Shown piece by piece: positions 17,165-25,968 of a DNA stretch of 64,000 nt (the first letter of the stretch is position 1; every line of letters begins with the position of its first letter). Origin of the DNA: a virus. Position numbers and translations under genes: made by a program. The stretch lies in the IMG/VR virus record IMGVR_UViG_3300048809_000073, positions 1 to 64,000 of that record. One strand, 5' to 3'. The notes under the pieces were generated by a model. That model saw only the letters and a program-made list of their open reading frames with translations. It was not told the DNA's origin and searched no databases.

Positions 17165-18556
17165 ATGCTGTTACAAGAATTTTGGCAATCTAACTCGTCT
17201 GGTGATGATGAATGGATAGAGACTAATGAACCTGTCCATACACGAGGTTTATATGAACCTGCCAAGAACGAAGCGCTTGCTAAATGGCGTAATGCAGATA
17301 TTAGTAATCCAAGATTTACTGGAAAGTATGTATGGATTTATGATCCAACTGTAGGATTGCTCATTGGTGAAGGAAATTACGCGGCCCACAGCAGAGTTTT
17401 TGGTAACATAATGAATCAGTCTGATACTGATTATGATGATTTTGATAGAGGATATGCTCAAACCGATGTAGATAATCATGTATTGTATTTCTATCCAACA
17501 GATGTTCACGAATTTTTTGCACATCCAATGGAGAAGATATTCAAAAAAACATTTCCAAATTGGGAGATTGTCAAGTTTGATTCCTATAAAGGAGATAATT
17601 GGAAACCAATGGGGGCGGTAAAAGAGGCAATTATAGATGGAATTGATGAATACATTGATTTGGCTCGTATGTCTATAAGATTTGATCCGCCAGGTGGTAC
17701 TTTCGAAAAAAGTGATTCTCTTGAGCGTTTGGAACTATTGAAGAAGGAAATTGCGCAAAGATTGGCTGGTAGATATATTGTGGCAAAGATAACACGACTT
17801 GGTAACTCTCTTTTGGTAAAAGGAACATACGAAAAGTATGTGGTTACGCCGCCAGAAAATTTGCGACCAGGAATTAGAAGCAATAACTTTGTGGTGGTTC
17901 CTTGGACTGCAAAGAGGAGTCCAGCGAAGCGAGTAGTCGAGGGTGTAGAAGATACAACAAGGTTTGGAACATATCTATGGATTTATTATCCAACATATGG
18001 ATTGACAATTCGTAAAGGACATTATGCAATGCATACCACTCGATTTCATGACATTATAAATAAGAGACGAATGACAGGTGGATTTGCACCCCATTTTGAT
18101 AGTTATGATCGCGGGTATTTGAAACTTGATCCGAAGACCAAATCAATGTATGTTATGCCAACAGATGTACGAGAACATTTTACTTATGATGTGAAAGAAG
18201 CATTTGAAAAAGAATTTCCAAATTGGCATATTGAAACTTTTGATAAGCAACGATACGATTTCAAACCAGGTACGAAACTTCTTGATGCAGTAAAGGAAGG
18301 GATTCGTTTAGCGGCAAAAACAATCGGATATAATTATTTTAATCGTAAAAGTGAAGAAAGAGGAGCCGCATTATATGTCTTGGTTAGAAAAATAAATTAT
18401 ACGTTGGAGCGTAGATATATTGTTGCAGATGTGGAAACTAGAGATGATGTAGTTTATGCGGTGGGAAGTTTTGAGAGATATAAAATAGAATTACCACTTT
18501 CACTCAGACCAAGACTTACAGTTAAAGATTTCAAAATAAGCGTGGTGTCAAACTAA
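17165..18556 (+). CDS. Tandem-repeat protein with two ~220-residue copies
   Basis: 463 residues. Starts MLLQEFWQ, then two copies of a domain: each has YVWIYDP or YLWIYYP, a GxYA(A/M)H motif, FD(R/S)..DRGY, PTDV.E.F and FPNW.I..FD. The copies (about 50-255 and 262-463) are separated by V257-V-E259-G, a prohead-protease-type site. Ribosome site GAGGAA. The domain is not recognised. It belongs to the same accessory run as the leader-bearing genes. Confidence 0.6.
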   Translation: MLLQEFWQSNSSGDDEWIETNEPVHTRGLYEPAKNEALAKWRNADISNPRFTGKYVWIYDPTVGLLIGEGNYAAHSRVFGNIMNQSDTDYDDFDRGYAQTDVDNHVLYFYPTDVHEFFAHPMEKIFKKTFPNWEIVKFDSYKGDNWKPMGAVKEAIIDGIDEYIDLARMSIRFDPPGGTFEKSDSLERLELLKKEIAQRLAGRYIVAKITRLGNSLLVKGTYEKYVVTPPENLRPGIRSNNFVVVPWTAKRSPAKRVVEGVEDTTRFGTYLWIYYPTYGLTIRKGHYAMHTTRFHDIINKRRMTGGFAPHFDSYDRGYLKLDPKTKSMYVMPTDVREHFTYDVKEAFEKEFPNWHIETFDKQRYDFKPGTKLLDAVKEGIRLAAKTIGYNYFNRKSEERGAALYVLVRKINYTLERRYIVADVETRDDVVYAVGSFERYKIELPLSLRPRLTVKDFKISVVSN

Positions 18557-19350
18557 TGAAAAAGAAAAAGTCATCTAAACCTGGAACACTAAGAGCAACT
18601 GATAAAGTTGCATCTGTCGGCCCTGTGCTTGGTGGGAATCCAAAGAAAGGAACTCTGAGTAAGAAATTTTTTGGCTGTGGCATTACGCCAGAAATTGGCG
18701 ATAGAGAAGTTTTGGATGAAGCCACACGTAACCAATTTGCAAAACTTAAAAAAGTTAACATAGATCACCCTGCCGCTTTGATTACTCCCAAAAATCATGT
18801 TTATGTTGGTAGAATGCATTATGAGTTGCGTGATGTAGTTGCACGAATGCATGATGATCCTAGTCTTTTAAGTGGAACTGTTAGAGTTCGTTTTGCAGGA
18901 ACAGTTGGATATGCTCATACAGTAATTGAATTTGCTAATAAGGATGAAGCAACTTTACAAAGAGTTTTTGCCGCATTGGAAATTAGAACCCCCGGTGATT
19001 GGTTTACTGTGGAATATTCAGTTCCACCATTATATCCAAGTTGGAAGGGAAAAAAAGATGAAGTAAAAGAAGAAATACAAAATTGGGCAACAATGGCAGA
19101 ACCAGAACCCGTTCGTTCCTATAGTCCAGCTATGGCGTTTTGGCGTGAGTCAAAAAATGAAAAGACAAGAAAGGTGCTATCATATAAGGAATTTCAAAAT
19201 GCAAGTCACGCCACTAAAAAAGTGTGTCCATCTTGTCAGAATACTTTCAAAAATGTACATAGTGTAGATCAACAATTTTGTTCATTACCATGTGAAAAGG
19301 ATGGTGGACTAACTTCTGCATTACAAGAAGCATTTAGCAAATTTGTATAA
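18556..19350 (+). CDS. Hypothetical protein with C-terminal zinc finger
   Basis: 264 residues. The N-terminus is lysine-rich (MKKKKSSKP). EVLDEATRNQ near residue 55 contains an L-D-E-A site of the gp21 type. A beta-rich middle follows, then near 220-250 CPSCQNTF...QQFCSLPCEKDG, a four-cysteine zinc finger. The start overlaps the previous stop (TAATG). Not recognised further. Confidence 0.5.
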   Translation: MKKKKSSKPGTLRATDKVASVGPVLGGNPKKGTLSKKFFGCGITPEIGDREVLDEATRNQFAKLKKVNIDHPAALITPKNHVYVGRMHYELRDVVARMHDDPSLLSGTVRVRFAGTVGYAHTVIEFANKDEATLQRVFAALEIRTPGDWFTVEYSVPPLYPSWKGKKDEVKEEIQNWATMAEPEPVRSYSPAMAFWRESKNEKTRKVLSYKEFQNASHATKKVCPSCQNTFKNVHSVDQQFCSLPCEKDGGLTSALQEAFSKFV

Positions 19351-19359
19351 GGATATTAT

Positions 19360-20706
19360 ATGAGCCATCTCGTAATTGGTAGTAAAGGTCAAGTTGGTAA
19401 GGCATTAATAACTGTGCTATCCGAAGGACAATTTCTAAAAGTTGAAGGGCTGGATATTGGGGTATTACCAATATCAGCTAAATTCAGCATTATTCATATC
19501 TGTATTCCTTTCAATGATGAATTTGTAGACGCAGTTCAAAAATATCTTGATAAATATCTTACCAAGGATGGATTGGTAATTATCCATTCCACTGTGGATG
19601 TTAGCACTTCATCTTATTTCAATGCTGTGCATTCTCCGATTCGTGGAGTTCATCCACATTTGGTTAGTGGAATTTATACCTTCACCAAATATTTTGGTGG
19701 AGCAAGAGCAGAAGAAGCGGCTGTTGTTTTTAGAAAGCTTGGTATTGATTGTGTAACCACTCCAAAATCAGAAACCACAGAAGCGATGAAGTTGTGGGAT
19801 ACCACTTATTATGGTTGGAATATAGTTTTTGAAAAAGCGGTCAAAGCGTATTGTGATCAACTTGGTTTAGATTTTGATTTGGTTTACACGCAAGCAAATA
19901 AAAGCTATAATTCTGGATATGCATCTCTTGGTATGAAAAATGTTCAACGGCCGGTGTTGAAAGATTATCCTGGTGGAATCGGCGGTCACTGTATACAAAA
20001 TAATGCGATGATTTTACACGAATCAATTGGTCAGTCTGTTGGAAAGAATATTTTAGAACAAGTTCTTATGGCTGGTCAAAGTTTAAAAGAAGATGAAAAA
20101 CCAATTAGTAATAGATCATGGTTATATTGTGAATATTGGGGGAAAAAGAAAGGATCAGAACAGATTGGAAAAGAACTTGGTTGCACAGGCGCAAATATTA
20201 TAAGATCAATGCGATATAGAAATATTAAAAGAAGAGATCGTATTTGGACAAATAGTGAAATAGAAAATCTTATCGAATTATCAGAAACCAAAACTTTTAA
20301 AGAGATATCAGAAATATTGGGGAAAACACATGATGCCATTAGACTGAAGGCAATTAAATTAGGATTGGAAAGTTGTTATTTGCCAGGAGAACAAACAAAA
20401 CGAGAAGCAACTCGTAAAAAGATAAGTTGTACTTTACAAGGAATTACAGAAAGTGAATGGGATGGCTTTAAAGCAAGTGCCAATGCTCTTATAAGAAAAA
20501 GTGAAGAATATCAAAATTGGAGAAAATCTGTTTTTAAGCGGGATGAATATAAATGTATGGATTGTAAAGCAACTGGATTCCTCCATGCTCATCATATTAA
20601 AGAATTTGCTAAATATCCAGAACTTAGATTTGATATTGATAATGGACTTACTCTTTGTGAACCCTGTCACAAGAAAGTACATAGAGTTAATAGCGTAGAA
20701 TTATGA
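19360..20706 (+). CDS. UDP-sugar dehydrogenase-like domain fused to an HNH homing endonuclease
   Basis: 448 residues. Residues 1-~240 are a UDP-glucose/UDP-ManNAc dehydrogenase-type protein: Rossmann start LVIGSKGQVGKAL, VIIHSTVD, and GGIGGHCI with the catalytic-type Cys211. After ~250 the sequence changes to homing-nuclease modules: a helix-turn-helix region (WTNSEIENLIELSE, then KTHDAIRLKA), and an HNH with CMDC, HAHHIKEF and LCEPCHKKVH. The frame is open across the junction and the dehydrogenase is shorter than the usual ~400 residues. This looks like a homing gene inserted in frame near the end of the dehydrogenase. The next gene overlaps by four bases. Confidence 0.72.
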   Translation: MSHLVIGSKGQVGKALITVLSEGQFLKVEGLDIGVLPISAKFSIIHICIPFNDEFVDAVQKYLDKYLTKDGLVIIHSTVDVSTSSYFNAVHSPIRGVHPHLVSGIYTFTKYFGGARAEEAAVVFRKLGIDCVTTPKSETTEAMKLWDTTYYGWNIVFEKAVKAYCDQLGLDFDLVYTQANKSYNSGYASLGMKNVQRPVLKDYPGGIGGHCIQNNAMILHESIGQSVGKNILEQVLMAGQSLKEDEKPISNRSWLYCEYWGKKKGSEQIGKELGCTGANIIRSMRYRNIKRRDRIWTNSEIENLIELSETKTFKEISEILGKTHDAIRLKAIKLGLESCYLPGEQTKREATRKKISCTLQGITESEWDGFKASANALIRKSEEYQNWRKSVFKRDEYKCMDCKATGFLHAHHIKEFAKYPELRFDIDNGLTLCEPCHKKVHRVNSVEL

Positions 20707-21554
20707 GACTTACAGAATTGACAAGACGAAAGAAAGTTGTGGCTCCATATGATCCTGTGGAACGCGAACGAGAGATGCTTGAATATTATAAAGAGCAAGG
20801 GATGACAAAAATGCCAAATGGAACGAAGCAACTTTTTGTTCCAAGAAAAGTAGAAAGTTATCACACTAAAAAAGAATTTTCTGATTATATTTTTCAAAAC
20901 CGCGCTCAATATGCGTATGACGATGAAGGAAATCTTAAACCAGAATATCAACGAATGATTGATTTAGCCAACGAAAGTATTATGTTTGAAGGCGCTCCAA
21001 TTTTGGTTAACACTACTCCAAATGTCGGTGGACAAAAACCTACTAATTCTGCCTTATGGACAAGCACAGCAAAAGAAAAATCAAATGGAAAATGGACAAG
21101 TTCTTGGAATGATTTTGTTCAAGAGGGAGGATTACCAGATAAAATGAAAGGTCAAGGACAACTTGGCTATCTTTATGATGTAAAGCCAGGCACTACAGTA
21201 TGTGAAATTGATTCCACAAATGATGCCAAATGTATGTATGAAATGTTTGCTACTCTTGGAAGGGAAAATACGGCGTATGCTGATCCCGAAGAATGGAAAA
21301 GGATAAGGGAGATAGGATTTGATTCTGGTTATTTGTTACAGAAAGATTTTCCGTGGCAACATATCGCTCGTCATTTTGATTGCGTTCATCATTATAATTT
21401 TGGTCGTTCTTCATACGATGGATTTTCAGATTTTACCTATGGTTATGATTGCGAAAGCACTGCGTGGTTCAAATCTGACCATTTGACATTGCTAGGAAAA
21501 GTGCCATTATGGACCGCCGCCGATATGAAACAAGAGCGAGATGCAGACGATTGA
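20703..21554 (+). CDS. Hypothetical protein, 283 residues
   Basis: Starts MRLTELTRRKK and overlaps the previous stop by four bases, so it is translationally coupled. It contains YVPxK-like and WTS-rich segments, a Cys/Asp-rich middle (TVCEIDSTNDAKCMYEM) and an aromatic His-rich end (FDCVHHYNFGRSSYDGF). No family recognised. It ends the 9-21.5 kb accessory run. Confidence 0.5.
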   Translation: MRLTELTRRKKVVAPYDPVEREREMLEYYKEQGMTKMPNGTKQLFVPRKVESYHTKKEFSDYIFQNRAQYAYDDEGNLKPEYQRMIDLANESIMFEGAPILVNTTPNVGGQKPTNSALWTSTAKEKSNGKWTSSWNDFVQEGGLPDKMKGQGQLGYLYDVKPGTTVCEIDSTNDAKCMYEMFATLGRENTAYADPEEWKRIREIGFDSGYLLQKDFPWQHIARHFDCVHHYNFGRSSYDGFSDFTYGYDCESTAWFKSDHLTLLGKVPLWTAADMKQERDADD

Positions 21555-21576
21555 AAATAAAGGACTTAGAAAGTTC

Positions 21577-21605
21577 TTGACTTTTGCCAACCAAAGTGAT
21601 ATACT
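21577..21605 (+). promoter_or_regulatory. Sigma-70 promoter
   Basis: TTGACT (21577-21582), 17-base spacer, TATACT (21600-21605). ATG 21635 follows behind GAAAGGG. Confidence 0.75.
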
Positions 21606-21634
21606 TATCTTGTAGTCAGAGAAAGGGTAAACGA

Positions 21635-21982
21635 ATGAATAAGCCGTATACGCTATTGACTGAGAGACAAAAGACTCTAATCGTCAACAATGTTCTCGCC
21701 GCTGTAACAGACATTAACAAGCTGAATAACATTGGCTACCATTTCCTTTATTTGTCGTGTGGTTTTATTGCACACTATAATCGCTACGGATTCATTAATT
21801 ATTACTCTACTGAGAGTTTGCGTGACGATATTATTACAAATGCTCAGATGAATCAGTGGAACAATTTTCATCTCGGTGATCGTGATTATGACCATCAGAT
21901 GGAAAAGAAGGAAATTTATAATCGGATTTTGGTTGGTCTTGGTGCAGAGTATAAGGCATCAAATTGGCTTCGTTACTATTGA
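21635..21982 (+). CDS. Hypothetical protein, 115 residues
   Basis: Starts MNKPYTLLTERQK, chosen from the ribosome site and the promoter at 21577. Aromatic-rich, soluble, no motif recognised. A hairpin at 22013-22046 follows the stop. Confidence 0.5.
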   Translation: MNKPYTLLTERQKTLIVNNVLAAVTDINKLNNIGYHFLYLSCGFIAHYNRYGFINYYSTESLRDDIITNAQMNQWNNFHLGDRDYDHQMEKKEIYNRILVGLGAEYKASNWLRYY

Positions 21983-22012
21983 AATTAATTGTAATTGCCG
22001 TAAATTAGAAAA

Positions 22013-22046
22013 GGGCTACCTTACTTCCTAACGGAGCGGGTAGCCC
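22013..22046 (+). terminator. Hairpin between ORFs, possible terminator
   Basis: GGGCTACC at 22013-22020 pairs with GGTAGCCC at 22039-22046; AAATTATTTT follows. It could end the preceding transcript or act as a leader for the CEHGR gene at 22072, whose paralog also has an upstream hairpin. Confidence 0.5.
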
Positions 22047-22071
22047 AAATTATTTTATGAGGTATTATATG

Positions 22072-22284
22072 AATAAAAAATGTAAACATGAAAGACTAAA
22101 ATCCCAATGTAAAGAATGCGGTGGTTCTCAGATATGTGAACATGGAAGACGAAAATCCAGTTGTAAAGAGTGTGGTGGTTCTCAGATATGTGAACACGGA
22201 AGACAAAAAAATTATTGTAAGGAATGCGGCGGTAAATCTAAAAGAAATAATTTGATTAGAGAAATTTTAATGATTGACAATTGA
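22072..22284 (+). CDS. CEHGR/CKECGG-repeat protein
   Basis: 70 residues starting MNKKCKHERLK; three copies of C-x-H-x-R-x-K-x2-C-K-E-C-G-G, then a basic tail. Likely small zinc-binding repeats. An intact paralog of the IS-interrupted gene at 526-776. The end of the gene contains the -35 box of the next promoter. Function unknown. Confidence 0.6.
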   Translation, partial: NKKCKHERLKSQCKECGGSQICEHGRRKSSCKECGGSQICEHGRQKNYCKECGGKSKRNNLIREILMIDN

Positions 22285-22302
22285 AAAATAAAATAGTAAA
22301 CT
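22274..22302 (+). promoter_or_regulatory. Sigma-70 promoter for the dsbA-like gene
   Basis: TTGACA (22274-22279), 17-base spacer, TAAACT (22297-22302); ribosome site GAGGAGA before ATG 22325. Confidence 0.75.
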
Positions 22303-22324
22303 AAGAATTGAGGAGAAATATATT

Positions 22325-22585
22325 ATGGCACTACAAACTAAATTAGGACCAGCCGAAATTACCAGACTAAAAGATTTGATTTATGATGGTGTAAAAACCA
22401 AAGAAGAAATTACTTCACTGACCGAAGGAATGAACGATACGGTGAAAGCTATTTCAGAGGAACTTCAAATCCCCGCAGGTCTACTCAAAAAAGCAATCAA
22501 TACCGCAGCCAAAGGAAATTTTTCTGAACTCGAATCAGAATTGGGTGATTTGGAACAGATTCTAAAAGCTGTTGGACGTAAGTGA
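22325..22585 (+). CDS. dsbA: DsbA-like double-stranded DNA-binding protein
   Basis: 86 residues. The pattern ITRLKDLIYDGVKTKEEI, then NDTVKAISEELQIP and a helical acidic end matches the T4 DsbA family, which binds dsDNA and is linked to late transcription. Length is close to T4 DsbA (89). It has its own early-type promoter and precedes DNA polymerase. Confidence 0.7.
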   Translation: MALQTKLGPAEITRLKDLIYDGVKTKEEITSLTEGMNDTVKAISEELQIPAGLLKKAINTAAKGNFSELESELGDLEQILKAVGRK

Positions 22586-22740
22586 TTTTCCCACCAATCA
22601 AAGATAATCTAATTGGTTATCTTGGTATTGCTGCACCCATCGGTGCTTTGTGTGGATATTTATTTTGTAAAATAGCACTGGGAATCATTTACAATGCAAG
22701 TAGCATTGTGAATTGGATTGGTTTGATTAGGATATCATAG
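22582..22740 (+). CDS. Small membrane protein, 52 residues
   Basis: GTG start overlaps the dsbA-like stop (GTGA), so it is translationally coupled. The peptide MIFPPIKDNLIGYLGIAAP is followed by two hydrophobic segments (GALCGYLFCKIALGIIY and SIVNWIGLIRIS). It ends seven bases before the polymerase start. Probable inner-membrane peptide of unknown role. Confidence 0.5.
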   Translation: MIFPPIKDNLIGYLGIAAPIGALCGYLFCKIALGIIYNASSIVNWIGLIRIS

Positions 22741-22747
22741 GATATAG

Positions 22748-25408
22748 ATGTACACTTCTGCGCGGAGTAATAAAAAAACCGAAAAAATTGATGTAGTTGA
22801 AAGAGTAAATGGTAAAAGGGTATATAACAGTTTTCCCATTGATCACTCATTTTACATTGATGATGCGAATGGAAAATACTATTCAATCTATAATACTCCT
22901 GTCTCTAAAATTGAACCAAGATCAACAGCCGAGTTTCATAAAGAGCTAAACAGTGTCAACAACAAACGAATATGGGAATCAGATTTGAATCCTGTTTTCA
23001 AATGTTTGGCACAGTATTATCGTCACCAAGAACCGCCTGAATTACATATAGCATTTTTTGATATTGAAGTTGATTTCAATACTGATAAAGGCTACGCTCC
23101 CATTGACGATCCATTTTCATCAATTACTGCAATTACAATTTATCATCAATGGACACAAGAATTGATCACTCTGTCTCTGCGCCCCCACACGCTTACTATG
23201 GAGAAAGCAAATACAATAGCCGCAAAGTTTGAAAATACGATGGTATTTGATAACGAAGTGGAATTGATTAGCACAACCTTGGATTTACTTGAAGATGTTG
23301 ATGTTGTTTCTGGATGGAACAGCGAAGGATTTGATATTCCATATTTGGTAAATCGTATCGCTCGTATTATGAGTAAAGATGACACTCGTAAACTTTGCTT
23401 ATGGGGTGAGAAGCCAAAAGAAAAAGAAGTTGAAAAGTATGGAAAAGTTTTCAAAACTTATGAACTAATTGGGCGCACTCATATTGATTTGATGGATGCT
23501 TATAGAAAATTTACATATGAAGAACGACATAGTTATGCTTTGAATTCAATTGCGGAATATGAATTGAAGCAAAGTAAAACACCTTACGCCGGAAGTTTAG
23601 ACAAATTATACAATGAAGATTTTGAAAAGTTTTTGGAGTATAGCAGACAAGATGTAACGCTTTTACATTTGTTGGAAGACAAACTCAAACTTCTCTCTTT
23701 GATGAATGAAATCGCTCATAATACAACCACTCTGTTGCCCAATTGTCTCGGCACAGTTGCGGTATTTGATCAAGCAGTAATCAATAGAGCGCATGATTTA
23801 GGTTTGATCGTTCCAAATAAAAGCAAGAATTATGGTGCGGATTCTGAAGATGGAATCGCTGGTGCCCACGTTGCTCAACCAAAAGCTGGTATTCATGATT
23901 GGGTTGGAGTAATTGATATCAACGGCCTGTATCCAAGTTCTCTTCGTGCTTTGAATATGGGAGTGGAAACAATCGTTGGTCAATTACGTCCAGAATTGAC
24001 AGATCAATTTATTTCTGAAAAGATAGCCAGTGGAAATACTTTTGCTCAAGCTTGGGAAGGTGTGTTTGGTTCCATTGAATATCAGGCAGTAATGGATCGT
24101 CGCGAAGGTATTGATTTAGTTATTGATTGGGAAACTTCTGGTAAGAGCGACACACTTACAGCAAGTCAATGCTATGAATTGATTTTTGAAAGTGGTCAAC
24201 CATGGATGATAAGTGGTAATGGCACAATTTTTACTTATGGTCGTGATGCGTTGGTTCCAAGTGTATTTGCAGAATGGTATAGAGTTAGAAAAGAATATCA
24301 GAAAAAACTTGGTGAAACAACTGATGTAGAACTGAGAAAGTTTTACGATCAGAGACAGCAAGTTCAAAAGATTTTGCAAAATTCTGGATACGGAGCGCTG
24401 ACGAACCCAGCCTCAAGATTCAACGATAAAAGAGTTGGACAATCCATTACGTTGACTGGGAAACTTATTTGTAAGCATATGAATTCATCTGTCAATGAGT
24501 GTATTACAGGAAAGTATGAAATTGAAGGTGATGCTATTATTGCCATTGATACAGATTCAAGTCAATTTTCTGCTTGGCCGATGATGAAACCACTTGTTGA
24601 AGCCAAAGAAACCGAATGGAATAAGGAAACGGCTGTGGCATTGTATACTGCAATTGGTGATAAAGTCAATGAATCATTTCCAGAATTTATGAAAAAGAAT
24701 TTCAACTGCCCAGAAAATTTTGGCAGTCTGATTCGTGGTTCATGTGAAAGTGTTGGAACGAAAGCGTTATACATTACTAAGAAAAGATATGCAATTCTAA
24801 ATTATTGGAAAGATGATGTAAAGTATCTCAAGGAACCAAAACTCAAGGCAATGGGTTTGGATTTAAGACGAGCCGACACTCCAGTTGTATGTCAGAAATT
24901 TCTCAAATCAATTTTGATGGAATTACTGACGAATGGCACAGAAAAAACCATTGTCACTATGATCAATGATTTCAAGAAAACATTTAGTGAGTTGCCGTTG
25001 CCAGAGCAAGGCACTCCTAAGCGAGTAAACAAGATTACAAATTATACAGAGATGATTGCCAAGGGTAAAGGCAATCGTGTACCAGGTCATGTTCGGGCGG
25101 CAATTAATTGGAATGTTCTTCGTGAAATCAATCACGATAAAGTTCATACTCGTATAGTGGACGGTATGAAGTGCGTTATCTGTCCACTCAAAGCCAACAC
25201 AATGAATATGACTTCTATAGCATATCCAATTGATGAAATTTATCTTCCAAACTGGTTTAAGAGTTTGCCATTTGACAACGAAAGTATGATGGCGGCTGTT
25301 GTAGACAAGAAGATTGAAAATCTATTTGGTAAGCTAAAAAATTGGAAATCCATTTCAAGTTCAACACGAAAGGTAAACACATTTGATGACTTCTTCGCAG
25401 AGGTCTAA
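22748..25408 (+). CDS. 43: Family B DNA polymerase (T4 gp43-like)
   Basis: 886 residues, near the T4 gp43 length (898). The exonuclease region has FFDIEVDFN (~104), and YSRQDVTLLH supplies a later exonuclease motif. The polymerase region has DINGLYPS (~390, motif A), QNSGYGALTN (motif B) and AIDTDSS (~600, motif C with the catalytic Asp pair), then TKKRYA. All key residues are present and no intein or intron is seen. It replicates the phage genome with the clamp encoded at 27073. Confidence 0.95.
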   Translation: MYTSARSNKKTEKIDVVERVNGKRVYNSFPIDHSFYIDDANGKYYSIYNTPVSKIEPRSTAEFHKELNSVNNKRIWESDLNPVFKCLAQYYRHQEPPELHIAFFDIEVDFNTDKGYAPIDDPFSSITAITIYHQWTQELITLSLRPHTLTMEKANTIAAKFENTMVFDNEVELISTTLDLLEDVDVVSGWNSEGFDIPYLVNRIARIMSKDDTRKLCLWGEKPKEKEVEKYGKVFKTYELIGRTHIDLMDAYRKFTYEERHSYALNSIAEYELKQSKTPYAGSLDKLYNEDFEKFLEYSRQDVTLLHLLEDKLKLLSLMNEIAHNTTTLLPNCLGTVAVFDQAVINRAHDLGLIVPNKSKNYGADSEDGIAGAHVAQPKAGIHDWVGVIDINGLYPSSLRALNMGVETIVGQLRPELTDQFISEKIASGNTFAQAWEGVFGSIEYQAVMDRREGIDLVIDWETSGKSDTLTASQCYELIFESGQPWMISGNGTIFTYGRDALVPSVFAEWYRVRKEYQKKLGETTDVELRKFYDQRQQVQKILQNSGYGALTNPASRFNDKRVGQSITLTGKLICKHMNSSVNECITGKYEIEGDAIIAIDTDSSQFSAWPMMKPLVEAKETEWNKETAVALYTAIGDKVNESFPEFMKKNFNCPENFGSLIRGSCESVGTKALYITKKRYAILNYWKDDVKYLKEPKLKAMGLDLRRADTPVVCQKFLKSILMELLTNGTEKTIVTMINDFKKTFSELPLPEQGTPKRVNKITNYTEMIAKGKGNRVPGHVRAAINWNVLREINHDKVHTRIVDGMKCVICPLKANTMNMTSIAYPIDEIYLPNWFKSLPFDNESMMAAVVDKKIENLFGKLKNWKSISSSTRKVNTFDDFFAEV

Positions 25409-25420
25409 AAAGGATATTTT

Positions 25421-25921
25421 ATGAAATTAAAAATTGTTTTTGCACTCATTTTATGTGTCATGTTCTGTAACACTGTTATGGCACAAACTCCAACTCCACC
25501 TACGCCTCCAATAATCAATTTATATGCAGCGGGAGTTTCATATAATATAAATGGACAGCCAAGTATTGCAGGTACAGCTATGTATGCTCATTATATTGTT
25601 AGTCCAGGAACATATACTTTTGCTGTAATTGATGTTTTGCCAAATACAATAAAACCATTTTCGGTGACTAGTAATATCGGGATGGGTCTTGCACAAAAAA
25701 TGTTTTCAGTTGGAAAAGTGAATATATTTATGCCAACTGCTGCTGGTATAAGTTGGTCTGGAGCAAATACTGGATGGCAATGGACTGGTGGAGTAGCAGT
25801 AACAGTTCATTTGAAGGCTGGTTCATATCTCGTTCCAACAGTACGATTTGTAAAATCATCAGTGTCAGGTGGGTCTGGATATCAACCAATTATTGGAGTA
25901 GCTTATGGTTGGGGCAAGTAA
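25421..25921 (+). CDS. Secreted beta-rich protein with signal peptide
   Basis: 166 residues. MKLKIVFALILCVMFCNTVMAQ is a clear Sec signal with likely cleavage before Gln22 or after it. A Thr/Pro linker follows, then Gly- and aromatic-rich alternating strands (GWQWTGGVAVTVHL, IGVAYGWG), like small outer-membrane or periplasmic proteins. Ribosome site AAAGGA, 12 bases after the polymerase. Possible role in envelope modification or superinfection exclusion; speculative. Confidence 0.55.
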   Translation: MKLKIVFALILCVMFCNTVMAQTPTPPTPPIINLYAAGVSYNINGQPSIAGTAMYAHYIVSPGTYTFAVIDVLPNTIKPFSVTSNIGMGLAQKMFSVGKVNIFMPTAAGISWSGANTGWQWTGGVAVTVHLKAGSYLVPTVRFVKSSVSGGSGYQPIIGVAYGWGK

Positions 25922-25933
25922 CCATAAAATTTA

Positions 25934-25962
25934 TTTACATTATCATATTACTGTGATAGTAT
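25934..25962 (+). promoter_or_regulatory. Promoter with start codon at the predicted +1
   Basis: TTTACA (25934-25939), 17-base spacer, TAGTAT (25957-25962). ATG 25969 begins seven bases after the -10 box, so the transcript would be leaderless. Confidence 0.6.
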
Positions 25963-25968
25963 AGAAAT

